64,000 bases of DNA from Necropsobacter massiliensis (GTDB lineage: Bacteria; Pseudomonadota; Gammaproteobacteria; Enterobacterales; Pasteurellaceae), in the NCBI RefSeq assembly GCF_000827595.2, contig NZ_LN776180.1, positions 1-64,000 on the forward strand. The letters run 5' to 3'. Each line of letters opens with the position of its first letter. Position 1 is the first letter of the stretch. The translations under genes and the position numbers were made by a program. Below the pieces are notes generated by a model that was not told where the DNA came from, searched no databases, and saw only the letters and a program-made list of their open reading frames with translations. Positions 18,749-28,181 of this stretch are shown here, one piece after another.

Positions 18749-21700
18749 CTAGTGCTGCAAATGCTCGCTCATCAACGCAAACCACGCTTGCATACGTCGG
18801 TTCATGACTCGGATTTGCAACTCGCTCGGCGGTATGTGAGCAAAAACCCGCTGCCAGTAAAGATCCTGCCGGGTATAGGCAGTGCCACGAATAAGACTGT
18901 CCAGCTTCTGCGCGCAGGCTGCGAGATCAACGGCGTCTTCCGCTTTAAACACCGAGCTTTTATCGACGCGGAGTAAATTCAGATAGCCATCAATCGCACT
19001 TGTGATAACCGGCAAGGGTTGGCATTGCCCCTGAATAAAATCTTGTACATACACCGCCAACTGCGCAAGTGCGGTGTTTTTTTCCAGTGTTTTGAAGGTG
19101 ATCTTCTCTTTTTTAGCATAATAACGCGCAGGCGCCGCATTATGCTGTGCGGCACATTGCAACAGATAATACACCCAGCTTTCAATCACGTCCTGATCTC
19201 TGATCGCACCGACTCGCCAGCACACCCGTTGCAACATACCGTTTTCCTGCGCATATAAATGATCCAAATCGCCGTATAAACGGACCGTTCCGCTTGCACA
19301 TTCAACAAACAATTCTATCGCTTGTCGCTGCCCATCCCGAGTCAGATAATCCTCCACACATGCTTTTAACTCCTGAATATCGCGTTTCAGTTGTTTTTCA
19401 TAAACCTGCGCAAAACTGCCGCGCGGCATCACGCCTTTAATCATCAGCGCAGTAAAAAATGCCTCCTGCGCCGACTCATCACAATAGAGTAATTGTTCAT
19501 GAATACAATATTGATCCAGATTATTCAGACTAAAATTCTCACTGTCTGCAATTAACGGATTTTCATCATTAAAACTTACGCCCAGTCGTTGCTGCAAAAA
19601 ATACTTCAGCGGATGTTGGACAAATGCAATTAAATCAGGCAACGCGATCTCGCTTATCGGTGCAACTTCCGGCGCCAGCGGCTGCATAAAATCCGGCGTA
19701 TCAGCATGCTGCAAACGTCTTGCCAACGGCAGCCATTTGCGCGCAAAAGTGCGGTCGTTACCGCGGAAGTTTTGTTCGCTGAATGCGGTCATCGCATGTT
19801 GTTTTACTAGCAACGCGCGCCAATCCTGCGGCGAGTTATCTGTATCTTCACCATCCGCCGCACTCAGGTTTTCCGCCACATAATCCAATAACTGGCTAAC
19901 CAGTACAGAAGGTTCTTTGGGTTGGTCGTCCACCACGGAACGCCCAACATAGCTGATATAAAGATAATCTTGTGCCGACAACAACGCTTCTAAAAAAAGA
20001 TAGCGATCATCATCGCGGCGGAAACGATCGCCTTTCTGATGATGATATTGCATTAAATCAAAACTGTTCGGCGTATGTCGGCGCGGATAATCGCCCTCAT
20101 TCATACCGAGCAGACAGACTACTTTAAACGGAATGGAACGCATCGGCAACAACGTACAAAAATTCACCTTGCCGGCAAGGAACTTCAGGCTGTTCGGACT
20201 ATCTTGCAAATATCCGTCCAACACGTCGCTAACCACTTCGATACTAAGCGGTTCATCAAAATTCGCCGCTTGTAATTGTTCGGTGAAGCGCTGAATACAA
20301 TCTTTCAAATACCACAAGGTTTCATTGTTCTGCTCATCGGCGGCGAAAAACGTTTCGGTCAACGTCAACAAATGCTGCTGCCATTGCAACGCCTCGTGTT
20401 CTGCCGCCAGCACCTGCTGCCATTGCGACAGACTGTCGATAAATGCGGCCAGATAGCCCGCTAGCCGCCCGTTCAAGCCATAGCTGTTATCCAGCCCCAA
20501 GCTATCCTGCCAGACACCGTTTTCTTCGCGCAGGGCATATCCGAGCAACATGCGTTCCAGCCCCGCCTGCCAAGCATTATAATTATGCTGAGCGGCATCC
20601 GTATATTTATCCAGCCCAAAACGAATCCCGCTGTCAGCAACCCAATGATGAATCAGAACCAAATCGTCAGATTCAATCTGAAAGCGTGTGCGGATCGCCG
20701 GAATATCCAGCAGCGCCAGTATTTCTTCCGCCCCGAACAGGCTTTCTTTTAAGTTTAGCAAACTGAGAAAGCCGGAAATCAACACATCGCTTTCCGATAA
20801 CTTGTTATCGGAAATGGAAAAAGGAATATAGTGCGGCTCCTGACCGAACACGGCGCGGATATAAGGTGTGTATTGATCAATATCCGCCACCATAACCACA
20901 ATATCTTTCGGCGTAAGGCTGTTATCTTGACTAAACAAATGCAGCAAGTAATCGTGCAGCTCCTCCACTTCCCGCATGGCGCTGTAACAAGCATGAAAAC
21001 TCAGCGATTGATCCGTAGCCTGATAATGCAGCGGCTGTTTTCCGCTCGGCACTAAATTTAAGATGCGCGCTTGGATCTGCGACAGTAGATGATTTTCCGG
21101 CGGTTCGATATAAGCACTGATGTCATTAGCTTGTAGCTCGGTTAATAAATATAAAAAATCGCGCCCTTGTTTTCCCCACGCAGACAGCAAAGGATGCCCA
21201 ATCTGTAACAGCTCGTTGTCATAGGTATATTCAATTGCGTTGTTTTCCAGCTTGCGGACTTGCCGTGTCGAAAGCAGCGGTCGGGCGCACTTATCCGTAT
21301 ATAAAGTGCGGTGGCGAATCTGTAATTTTTGCCAATAGGACGGAGCGATAATATCGCCCCAATATTCTCGGCAGCCGTTATTAAAAAATAAATGCACGTC
21401 ACAATAAGCGCTGATCGCATGCAGTGTGTCCAGATAGGTCTTCGGTAAAGCGGAAATACCAAACACAAAAATCCGTGCTGGCAGCTTTTTCGGTGTGCCC
21501 TGAGCCAATAACGCTAAAAAGCGCTGGTGTAAGCGTGCCCGATGCTGGATTTCACCGCCGGTCTGCATCCGAATGTCTTCCGTCAGTGCGCGCCATAATG
21601 CGCCCTGCCATTGCACATGGCGAGTAATCTGGGCGAATAATTGCTGATTGCTGCCGTCGATCTGATGCCCGATTTGGCTGCTAACGGACGGATCGTTTCC

Positions 21701-22159
21701 CTGTTCCCAGGCGCTTATCCATGCTGGGCGATAAACTAAATATTGGTCGAATAAATCGGCAATCTTATGCGCCAGCTGATACAGTTTCTGCTGCTCCGCC
21801 TGCACGGAAGAGCTCAGATAACGGCGCAGCGGCTGAAACTCCGAACGGGATAAATGGTCGGGAATGAGTCGCATTAGCCGCCAAGTCATACTCTCTTTGT
21901 CAAACTGGCTTTGCTGTGCCACATCTGGTAGATTGTCCGCATATTGCCGCCAGATAAAGGTTGCCGGTAGCGGAAACTGTAAATTCGCGGCAATGCCTTG
22001 CTTTTCCGCAATTTGCCATTGCAGCCACTGCGCCATTCCCGGGCTTTGCACCAGAATCGTTTCTGCCTGCAAAGGATCATTCAACGGCTGTCGCTGCATT
22101 AAATGAATCAAAATCTCTTTTTGAATATCCAGTTGATTGGAATAATAAACGGTAAACAC
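18749..22159 (-). CDS. recC: Exodeoxyribonuclease V gamma subunit
   Basis: RecC scaffolds RecBCD and recognises Chi during double-strand break repair. 1136 residues, full length. It begins MFTVYYSNQLDIQKE on a GTG with AGGAA before it; an inactivated helicase-like fold is expected (QSPGMAQWLQWQIAEKQGIA near the N-terminus). recB and recD are not in the window. It follows the pseudopilin genes by 12 bp and probably shares their transcript, as in H. influenzae where recC follows comNOPQ. Confidence 0.95.
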   Translation of the reverse strand: MFTVYYSNQLDIQKEILIHLMQRQPLNDPLQAETILVQSPGMAQWLQWQIAEKQGIAANLQFPLPATFIWRQYADNLPDVAQQSQFDKESMTWRLMRLIPDHLSRSEFQPLRRYLSSSVQAEQQKLYQLAHKIADLFDQYLVYRPAWISAWEQGNDPSVSSQIGHQIDGSNQQLFAQITRHVQWQGALWRALTEDIRMQTGGEIQHRARLHQRFLALLAQGTPKKLPARIFVFGISALPKTYLDTLHAISAYCDVHLFFNNGCREYWGDIIAPSYWQKLQIRHRTLYTDKCARPLLSTRQVRKLENNAIEYTYDNELLQIGHPLLSAWGKQGRDFLYLLTELQANDISAYIEPPENHLLSQIQARILNLVPSGKQPLHYQATDQSLSFHACYSAMREVEELHDYLLHLFSQDNSLTPKDIVVMVADIDQYTPYIRAVFGQEPHYIPFSISDNKLSESDVLISGFLSLLNLKESLFGAEEILALLDIPAIRTRFQIESDDLVLIHHWVADSGIRFGLDKYTDAAQHNYNAWQAGLERMLLGYALREENGVWQDSLGLDNSYGLNGRLAGYLAAFIDSLSQWQQVLAAEHEALQWQQHLLTLTETFFAADEQNNETLWYLKDCIQRFTEQLQAANFDEPLSIEVVSDVLDGYLQDSPNSLKFLAGKVNFCTLLPMRSIPFKVVCLLGMNEGDYPRRHTPNSFDLMQYHHQKGDRFRRDDDRYLFLEALLSAQDYLYISYVGRSVVDDQPKEPSVLVSQLLDYVAENLSAADGEDTDNSPQDWRALLVKQHAMTAFSEQNFRGNDRTFARKWLPLARRLQHADTPDFMQPLAPEVAPISEIALPDLIAFVQHPLKYFLQQRLGVSFNDENPLIADSENFSLNNLDQYCIHEQLLYCDESAQEAFFTALMIKGVMPRGSFAQVYEKQLKRDIQELKACVEDYLTRDGQRQAIELFVECASGTVRLYGDLDHLYAQENGMLQRVCWRVGAIRDQDVIESWVYYLLQCAAQHNAAPARYYAKKEKITFKTLEKNTALAQLAVYVQDFIQGQCQPLPVITSAIDGYLNLLRVDKSSVFKAEDAVDLAACAQKLDSLIRGTAYTRQDLYWQRVFAHIPPSELQIRVMNRRMQAWFALMSEHLQH

Positions 22160-22171
22160 ATCTGTTCCTTT

Positions 22172-22477
22172 TTATAATACGATTTCGCCCGCCGGATAAT
22201 GTACCGTCACTTGCGCCGACGAACAGCTGATACGAAAAGTGAGCTGATTTTGTTCAACGCGCGACTGACACGCCAAACCTAAAAATAATCGTTGCCGCTG
22301 GTTTTCTGCGATCTGTATTGCTTGATATCGCTGATAAATTTCTACCGCACTGTGGCGCTGTACCGCAATCCATTGATTAACGGACAGAAAAATACCACTA
22401 AATAAGGTTAAAGTCACTAACAGGGAGAGCAAATTGATGCCCGGATAATTCACCGCACTATAAGGGTTCGACATCAT
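22172..22477 (-). CDS. comQ: Pseudopilin-like protein, ComQ/PpdC type
   Basis: 101 residues. A prepilin-like N-terminus (YPGINLLSLLVTLTLFSGI) has a glycine before a hydrophobic helix, as cut by prepilin peptidase, but lacks the usual Glu at +5. The rest is short with two cysteine-containing strands. It overlaps the preceding gene by about 20 bp. By position (fourth of four pseudopilins before recC) it corresponds to comQ of H. influenzae, part of the type IV pilus-like DNA uptake machine. Symbol assigned by gene order. Confidence 0.75.
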   Translation of the reverse strand: MMSNPYSAVNYPGINLLSLLVTLTLFSGIFLSVNQWIAVQRHSAVEIYQRYQAIQIAENQRQRLFLGLACQSRVEQNQLTFRISCSSAQVTVHYPAGEIVL

Positions 22478-23135
22478 ACCAGCTTTTCTCCGCTAACTGC
22501 CATCGGCTGTATTGTCTGACAATATTAGTCACCGTCTCTTTATGGTAAGTAATCTGCACTTGTTCGCTTTTGTGAAATTTTCCGCCGGTGATCAAAGCGC
22601 CACTGATTTTGCCTTTGCCGGTAATGAGAAGGTCACCTTGTGCCACAATAACGGCATAAATATTGCCGTTAAGTTCCCATTCCGTTTGCTGCCGGTTAAA
22701 CCAATAAAGATGCCCCGTTTTGGCGCTTGGCAGGCTTGGCGGTGGCGGATGCAACTCAGCGGCAAACAAAGCTTCAAGTTCTGGTGCGAGATATTGTTCA
22801 AACCCGCCCAGGTTCAACGCTTTTTTCGGCGCCTGTTGAAACAGCGACAGCCGCTCGCACCAAACAAAATGGAAAGTGCGGTGATTTTTTTCATTGTTTT
22901 CAAAGCGGATGCGCCGGGTTTTATCATCATTATCTAAAGGCACGCTATTACATTCGGCATGTGCCTGTTCGTGGCTGATATGCTGTAATTCTAGTTGCGC
23001 CTGCAAATACACTTGACGCTGTGAGGGCAAAGCGGAATACAGGCGTAACAGATCGTCATCAAACCGCATAAACATCACCAACAATGCGCTAAGTAGCATC
23101 AACAGCGTGAGAGTCATTATACCGCGATATGCCAT
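22458..23135 (-). CDS. comP: Competence pseudopilin-operon protein, ComP type
   Basis: 225 residues. The N-terminus YRGIMTLTLLMLLSALLVMF is a pilin-like helix after glycine, again without the +5 glutamate. The remainder is periplasmic; a C-terminal region rich in beta strands (ALITGGKFHKSEQV) is visible. It overlaps the gene before it by one base and the next by 20 bases, so the cluster is a tight operon. Assignment follows gene order beside recC. Confidence 0.72.
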   Translation of the reverse strand: MAYRGIMTLTLLMLLSALLVMFMRFDDDLLRLYSALPSQRQVYLQAQLELQHISHEQAHAECNSVPLDNDDKTRRIRFENNEKNHRTFHFVWCERLSLFQQAPKKALNLGGFEQYLAPELEALFAAELHPPPPSLPSAKTGHLYWFNRQQTEWELNGNIYAVIVAQGDLLITGKGKISGALITGGKFHKSEQVQITYHKETVTNIVRQYSRWQLAEKSWYDVEPL

Positions 23136-23854
23136 TATTCCGCCTCTTGATTGATTAACGGCACAATAATGCCGGTGTCATAACGTATCTCTGGTCGTTT
23201 TTTTAAGCGCCCCGCCAACCGCACTTCCACCGCCTTTCCCGCAATCAACCAGTCGAATTGCAAATGCGTAATGGCAATTTCGCTATCGTCCAGTAAATCT
23301 ACCCAGCCACCGCTGTTGCAAGCCGGCTGTTGTATATAGCTGCGACACTGCTCCTGAGTACAGTATTGGTGCACAGTATTTTTATAGGTCAGACGGGTTT
23401 CCAGCATACTATCATGCAACCGATAGCCGAATAATTCGCGTTCAATTTCTCTGGCACTGTTTTGCCCCGCTGACAAACAAAGACCGGACTTATAACCGGT
23501 ACCGATACACCCTGTGGCATCCAAATCATAGAAAAACAAGATACAACTATTCGGTTTTTCGCCGTCTGCCTGCGCAATCACAACACTGCGCCCCCGCTCA
23601 TCCTGTTCAAATAACATCAGATTATTGCGAGTTAATTTCTCCGCAACGGCACGGAAGCCGACGCGACGTAAATCTTTGCCGATAAGCTGCACCGTGCGTT
23701 GCAATTCACTTTGTAAATGCAGTTGAAATAAGATGTCTTGATTTTGCCGTCGGGTCTGTCCGTAAAACTGGATCACCACCAGCAATAACAGTGAAGAGAG
23801 GGAAAGAGACAACATCAACCCGATCAAACTTTGCCCGTGATATAAGGAGCGCAT
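23135..23854 (-). CDS. comO: Competence pseudopilin, ComO/PpdB type (PilW-like)
   Basis: 239 residues. Prepilin motif HGQSLIGLMLSLSLSSLLLL with the cleavage glycine and a hydrophobic helix resembles PilW-type minor pilins (QSLIELM), with Gly in place of the common Glu. Several cysteines (CTQEQC, CNSGGW) suggest disulphides. Probably a minor subunit priming the uptake pseudopilus. Second gene of the operon. Confidence 0.75.
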   Translation of the reverse strand: MRSLYHGQSLIGLMLSLSLSSLLLLVVIQFYGQTRRQNQDILFQLHLQSELQRTVQLIGKDLRRVGFRAVAEKLTRNNLMLFEQDERGRSVVIAQADGEKPNSCILFFYDLDATGCIGTGYKSGLCLSAGQNSAREIERELFGYRLHDSMLETRLTYKNTVHQYCTQEQCRSYIQQPACNSGGWVDLLDDSEIAITHLQFDWLIAGKAVEVRLAGRLKKRPEIRYDTGIIVPLINQEAE

Positions 23855-23857
23855 ACT

Positions 23858-24400
23858 CTATGCCTCATCCTTCACGCAGGCGCTCAATGCCTGATCACCC
23901 TTCAGTTTCAGACTGCCGATATTAAAAAACGAAAACAGGGTTCGACTGTCCCCCGCTTGCAACACCATGCAGGCAGTCGATGTGGTATTACGAATACCGT
24001 TCAGTCGAGTGATTTCTGTCGGGTAATAAGATTTACTGATCAACATGGTTTTATCGGCATAATCAGGATAGTAAAACTGTGCCGAAAGCTGGACGGAGCA
24101 ATGCTGCGGTGCCAAACAATCACAAATCTGTTCGTTTTTTATCTGCGCCGTAAGACACCAGCGCTGTCGATAGCTATCCCGATTGGCAATCAACAGCCAA
24201 ATATCGTTGGAATTCTCTGCTCGAGCCTGAATATAGCGCAGAAATAAATACAGCTTGCGCTGTTCTCTTTCTAAAATCGCCCGATCGCCGCTATGCTGCC
24301 AAGCTGGTAAAGCCAACAACATCACACTGCTAAGAATCACCAATACGGTCAACATTTCCAATAAGGTAACCCCTTTCGCCACATTATGCCCCATTCTCAT
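23858..24400 (-). CDS. comN: Competence pseudopilin, ComN/PpdA type
   Basis: 180 residues. A clear type IV pilin N-terminus: KGVTLLEMLTVLVILSSVM with Glu at +5, followed by a globular part with cysteines (CDCLAPQHC). First gene of the four-gene pseudopilin cluster before recC. A CRP-S-like site lies about 80 bp upstream. Inner-membrane anchored until assembled. Confidence 0.8.
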   Translation of the reverse strand: MRMGHNVAKGVTLLEMLTVLVILSSVMLLALPAWQHSGDRAILEREQRKLYLFLRYIQARAENSNDIWLLIANRDSYRQRWCLTAQIKNEQICDCLAPQHCSVQLSAQFYYPDYADKTMLISKSYYPTEITRLNGIRNTTSTACMVLQAGDSRTLFSFFNIGSLKLKGDQALSACVKDEA

Positions 24401-24480
24401 CTTGCATAGTTAAAACGTTGTGTTTTAACACCGCACTTTAAATATGAAAAAATCTTTTAGCGACAAAATCATCACATTTC

Positions 24481-24496
24481 TGGAATACAGATCGCA
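24481..24496 (-). promoter_or_regulatory. Candidate CRP-S (Sxy-dependent) competence site
   Basis: On the minus strand TGCGA-TCTGTA-TTCCA: the left half is the CRP-S half-site TGCGA, preceded by four further Ts; the right half is degenerate (TTCCA for TCGCA). It is placed 80-100 bp before comN, where competence-regulon genes of Pasteurellaceae carry such sites. Confidence 0.5.
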
Positions 24497-24557
24497 AAAA
24501 CAAAAAAAGAATTGAGATAAAAATGTCGGAATACGTTGGAATAACAAGAAAAACTGT

Positions 24558-24632
24558 TGGTGGGTCGTGAAGGATTCGAACCTTCGACCAACGGATTAAG
24601 AGTCCGCTGCTCTACCACTAAGCTAACGACCC
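24558..24632 (-). tRNA. tRNA-Lys (anticodon CTT)
   Basis: 75 nt with encoded CCA. Cloverleaf is intact; the anticodon loop reads CTCTTAA, so anticodon CTT (reads AAG). It is nearly identical to the three neighbours except anticodon base 34 and the D-arm (AGCTTAGTGG, one base shorter, with a T-G pair closing the D stem). Last gene of the tRNA transcript. Confidence 0.9.
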
Positions 24633-24663
24633 ATATAATCTTAGGCGGATAGTTTCAACTAAT

Positions 24664-24739
24664 TGGTGGGTCGTGAAGGATTCGAACCTTCGACCAACGG
24701 ATTAAAAGTCCGCTGCTCTACCGACTGAGCTAACGACCC
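24664..24739 (-). tRNA. tRNA-Lys (anticodon TTT), copy 3
   Basis: 76 nt including CCA; anticodon loop CTTTTAA. Standard D-arm AGCTCAGTCGG. Identical by eye to the next two copies. Confidence 0.96.
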
Positions 24740-24770
24740 GAAAATATATTTAAGGAATATTACCGTTAAT

Positions 24771-24846
24771 TGGTGGGTCGTGAAGGATTCGAACCTTCGA
24801 CCAACGGATTAAAAGTCCGCTGCTCTACCGACTGAGCTAACGACCC
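24771..24846 (-). tRNA. tRNA-Lys (anticodon TTT), copy 2
   Basis: 76 nt including CCA, same sequence as its neighbours, separated by about 30-nt spacers that are themselves similar (GGAATRTTAC). Confidence 0.96.
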
Positions 24847-24877
24847 GTAAGTATATTTACGGAATGTTACGTTTGAA

Positions 24878-24953
24878 TGGTGGGTCGTGAAGGATTCGAA
24901 CCTTCGACCAACGGATTAAAAGTCCGCTGCTCTACCGACTGAGCTAACGACCC
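24878..24953 (-). tRNA. tRNA-Lys (anticodon TTT), copy 1
   Basis: 76 nt including CCA. First gene after the promoter of the cluster. Confidence 0.96.
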
Positions 24954-24982
24954 ATGAAGATATCATCGCGTAACGGAGGCTT

Positions 24983-25010
24983 ATAATACTGGTTTTATTT
25001 TAATAATCAA
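24983..25010 (-). promoter_or_regulatory. Promoter of the tRNA-Lys cluster
   Basis: -35 TTGATT (25005-25010), 16-bp spacer, -10 TATTAT (24983-24988), then a GC-containing discriminator before the first tRNA about 30 bp on. Confidence 0.7.
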
Positions 25011-25087
25011 TAAAAATTTTTGATTTTTTATTCATTTGAATGAATACTCGCCAGATATAATAAGAAACAAACGGTTTTTGCGCAGAT

Positions 25088-25118
25088 AAAAACCGAGCCT
25101 GTTCGGGCTCGGTTTTCA
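25088..25118 (-). terminator. Intrinsic terminator of the tol-pal operon
   Basis: AACCGAGCC (25091-25099) pairs with GGCTCGGTT (25106-25114); T-runs flank both sides, so it could act in either direction. It sits 25 bp behind pal. Confidence 0.9.
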
Positions 25119-25141
25119 TATTAAAAAGGAATGCGTAAAAA

Positions 25142-25606
25142 TTAGTATGCTAACACTGCACGACGGTTTTTCGCATAGGCTGCTTCGTCATGACCTAACT
25201 CAGCTGGTTTTTCTTCACCGTAAGAAACGGTTGAAACCTGACCAGCTTGAACACCTTTAGCTGATAAGAAGTTTTTAACAGCATCTGCACGACGTTGACC
25301 TAATGCAATGTTGTATTCCGGAGTACCGCGTTCGTCAGTATTACCTTCAACTAACACTTTAGATGCAGGAGTTGCATTTAAGTATGCCGCATGCGCATCT
25401 AAGATCTGTTCGTATTCGCCTTCGATGTTGTATTTATCGAAACCAAAATAAACAGTGTTGTAACGTTGCTGTAAATCCTGAACGGAGTAACCGCCGAAGG
25501 TTTGAGCATTTGCGTCAGCGCCAGCGCTTTCATTTTTGGATGAACTACAAGCTGCTAATACTGCTACAGAGCCAGCTACGACTAATAATTTTGCAAAGTT
25601 TTTCAT
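25142..25606 (-). CDS. pal: Peptidoglycan-associated lipoprotein Pal (P6-like)
   Basis: Outer-membrane lipoprotein that binds peptidoglycan and, with TolB, links it to the Tol complex. 154 residues. The lipobox LAAC (Cys at about 20) ends a signal peptide; the OmpA-like domain carries the diaminopimelate-binding [18 protein letters not shown]. Matches the H. influenzae P6 antigen family. Last gene of the operon, 11 bp after tolB. Confidence 0.97.
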   Translation of the reverse strand: MKNFAKLLVVAGSVAVLAACSSSKNESAGADANAQTFGGYSVQDLQQRYNTVYFGFDKYNIEGEYEQILDAHAAYLNATPASKVLVEGNTDERGTPEYNIALGQRRADAVKNFLSAKGVQAGQVSTVSYGEEKPAELGHDEAAYAKNRRAVLAY

Positions 25607-25617
25607 TAACTTTTCTC

Positions 25618-26916
25618 CTAGTTTTTACTCAAATATGGTGACCAAGCTGGAAATTTAACTTGTCCATCACTTCCTGGTAGACGGGCTTTGAATCGACCGT
25701 CAGCAGAAACCAATTGTAGCACCTTTCCTAAGCCTTGTGTAGAGCTATAAATAATCATAATTCCGTTCGGCGAAATGCTCGGGCTTTCATCCAAGAAAGT
25801 GGAACTTAGCATCTCGGTTTCCCCTGTCGCCAAGTCTTTTTTCACGATATGATCGCCTGAAATCATGATTAACGTACTACCGTCGGCGGAAATTTGCCCG
25901 CTATAACTACGGCCGCCCGAGCTAACCAATGAGGCACCACCACCTGACGCACTCATACGGTAAACCTGCGGCGATCCGCTTCTGTCGGAAGTGAACACGA
26001 TTGACTGTCCGTCCGGAGACCAACCCGGTTCGGTATTATTACCGGCGCCGCTGGTCAACTGAGAGACTTGTCCACTACCTAAATTCATGACATAAATATT
26101 TAACACACCGTCTTTGGAAGAAGCAAACGCCAATCTTGAACCGTCCGGTGAAAATGCTGGCGCACCGTTATGCCCTTCAAAGGAGGCGGCAACTTTACGC
26201 GCACCAGAATGCAGATCATGTACCACTAACTGAGCCTTTTTCTTCTCAAAGGAAACATACGCCAGTTTGCCGCCGTCCGGTGACCATGCCGGAGACATCA
26301 ACGGCTGGGAACTTTGCGTTACGATAAACTGGTTGTGTCCGTCATAGTCCGCCACGCGCACCTGATAAGGGCGAGAACCGCCGTTTTTCTGCACAACATA
26401 AGCGATCTTAGTTCTGAATGCACCGCGAATGGCAGTCAGCTTTTCAAAGACTTCATCGCTGACCGTATGCGCGCCCAATCGAGTTGCATTGGCGGGCACG
26501 GCATATTGGTTCTGACTCAAAACGGTACCTGCTGTACCTGACGCCCCGATAGTATCGACCAGTTGATAAGCGATGCTATAACCGTTTCCGTTCGGCGTTA
26601 CCTGACCGACTACAATGGCATCAATCCCCAAAGACGACCACGCATCCGGCGTCACTTCGGATGCCGCACTCGGTTGCTGCGGCATGCGGCTTACCGGAAT
26701 CGGATTGAATTTCCCGCTGTTACGCAAATCGGCGGAAATAATATCCGCGATATCCGCCGGTGCAGCACCGGAACCGTTCCATTTAAAAGGGACGACGGCA
26801 ATTGGGCGTGCGCTGTCAACCCCTTCATCAATTACAATACGGACTTCGTCATCGGCAAAAGCTGAATTCGCCAATAACAGAAACAGCATTGTCAACAAAC
26901 TCATTATACGTTTCAT
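25618..26916 (-). CDS. tolB: Tol-Pal system protein TolB
   Basis: Periplasmic protein with an N-terminal signal peptide (about 21 residues, ending ANSAFA). An N-terminal alpha/beta domain (to about 165) is followed by a six-bladed propeller with repeated [14 protein letters not shown]-type motifs. It binds Pal and TolA. 432 residues, full length. Confidence 0.97.
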   Translation of the reverse strand: MKRIMSLLTMLFLLLANSAFADDEVRIVIDEGVDSARPIAVVPFKWNGSGAAPADIADIISADLRNSGKFNPIPVSRMPQQPSAASEVTPDAWSSLGIDAIVVGQVTPNGNGYSIAYQLVDTIGASGTAGTVLSQNQYAVPANATRLGAHTVSDEVFEKLTAIRGAFRTKIAYVVQKNGGSRPYQVRVADYDGHNQFIVTQSSQPLMSPAWSPDGGKLAYVSFEKKKAQLVVHDLHSGARKVAASFEGHNGAPAFSPDGSRLAFASSKDGVLNIYVMNLGSGQVSQLTSGAGNNTEPGWSPDGQSIVFTSDRSGSPQVYRMSASGGGASLVSSGGRSYSGQISADGSTLIMISGDHIVKKDLATGETEMLSSTFLDESPSISPNGIMIIYSSTQGLGKVLQLVSADGRFKARLPGSDGQVKFPAWSPYLSKN

Positions 26917-26959
26917 GTCGCTTTCCTCAGGTTAAATTACTTTCCTAAAACCATACCAG

Positions 26960-28165
26960 TTATTTAATATCAAAATCAATAATCGGGGCTTTATATTTAC
27001 TATAAACCGCATCAGACGGTGCCGCCGGCACTTTTTTAGTTCGCGCAACCGCACTTAATGCCGCAGTACAAATATCATCCGGTCCGGAAACCTTTTGGTA
27101 ACCGGAAATGGTACCGTCACGTTCCAACTGAATTTTAATCCGGCAAACTTTACCGGCAAAGCTCGGATCTTTTAAGAAACGGCGTTGAATTTCCTTTTTA
27201 ATTACACCAGCATATTGATCACCGACTTTACCGCCGTCACCGCTACCTAATCCGGCGCCGCGTCCCTGGCTCCCCTGCCGATTGGTGTTACCACCAACAG
27301 AGGCGCTGCCGCCGCCGATATCACCGCCGTTTAAAAAGTCGTCCAATGCTGCCTGCTCCGAACGCCGTTTTGCCGCTGCCGCCTCCGCTTTTGCCTTGGC
27401 GTCGGCTTTGGCTTTCGCCTCCGCATCGGCTTTTGCTTTCGCTGCTGCTTTGGCTTCCGCCTCCGCTTTCGCCTTAGCATCGGCTTTCGCTTTAGCATCA
27501 GCCTTCGCTTTAGCGTCCGCTTCAGCTTTCGCTTTCGCCTCTTTTTCCGCCTTAGCTTTTGCCTCTGCCTCGGCTTTCGCTTTTTGAGCCGCTTCTGCCG
27601 CAGCTTTTGCCTTAGCCTCTTCCTCAGCTTGTTTTGCCGCAGCCGCCAACCGCTTGGCTTCGGCATCAGCTTTCAGTTTTGCCGCCTCGGCCGCCTGTTT
27701 GGCTTTGGCTTGTTCAGCCTCTTTCTGTTTTTGCAACGCCTCTAATTTGGCTTTTTCTTCTTGCTGTTTTTTCTGCTGCTCAGCAAGCTCTTTCTGACGA
27801 GCCTGTTCTTTTTGCTGTTCTAACGCTTTCTGACGTTCCTGCTGCTTTTCACGTTCTAATGCCTGCTGGCGTTTTTGTTCTTCAAGCTGTTCCTGCTTAT
27901 CTTGCTTTTGTTCATCAATCGGTTCCGGTTGCTTTGGCTTGTCGGCATCACCTTTTTTCTGTTGCTGTAAACGCCCCCATTCCTGCGCAGCCGATCCGGT
28001 ATCGACCATTACCGCGCCGATAACATCACCGTCTCCTTCACCGCCGCCCATAATTTCGACATTGTGATAGAAAGAACCTAATATCAACAAACCAAACAAG
28101 ATAATGTGCAGTACGATAGAAACAATGACCGCATCGATACCTTTATTTTGCCGATTATTCCGCAC
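26960..28165 (-). CDS. tolA: Tol-Pal system protein TolA
   Basis: Inner-membrane protein that spans the periplasm. 401 residues: one membrane helix (about 11-33), a long Lys/Glu/Gln/Ala helical domain (about 65-275, with many AKAKAEAEAK-like units encoded by low-complexity DNA), a Gly/Ser linker, and a C-terminal domain with two conserved cysteines (KVCRIKI, DDICTAAL). The repetitive section makes length variation likely between strains. Confidence 0.96.
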   Translation of the reverse strand: MRNNRQNKGIDAVIVSIVLHIILFGLLILGSFYHNVEIMGGGEGDGDVIGAVMVDTGSAAQEWGRLQQQKKGDADKPKQPEPIDEQKQDKQEQLEEQKRQQALEREKQQERQKALEQQKEQARQKELAEQQKKQQEEKAKLEALQKQKEAEQAKAKQAAEAAKLKADAEAKRLAAAAKQAEEEAKAKAAAEAAQKAKAEAEAKAKAEKEAKAKAEADAKAKADAKAKADAKAKAEAEAKAAAKAKADAEAKAKADAKAKAEAAAAKRRSEQAALDDFLNGGDIGGGSASVGGNTNRQGSQGRGAGLGSGDGGKVGDQYAGVIKKEIQRRFLKDPSFAGKVCRIKIQLERDGTISGYQKVSGPDDICTAALSAVARTKKVPAAPSDAVYSKYKAPIIDFDIK

Positions 28166-28181
28166 AATTATACCTACTTAG

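Noticed and set aside
24558-24953. Direct repeats suggesting a CRISPR array
   Set aside because: The repeats are complete tRNA-Lys genes with CCA ends.
27282-28023. Long plus-strand frames rich in Ala/Phe/Ser opposite tolA
   Set aside because: Antisense shadow of the low-complexity tolA helix region.
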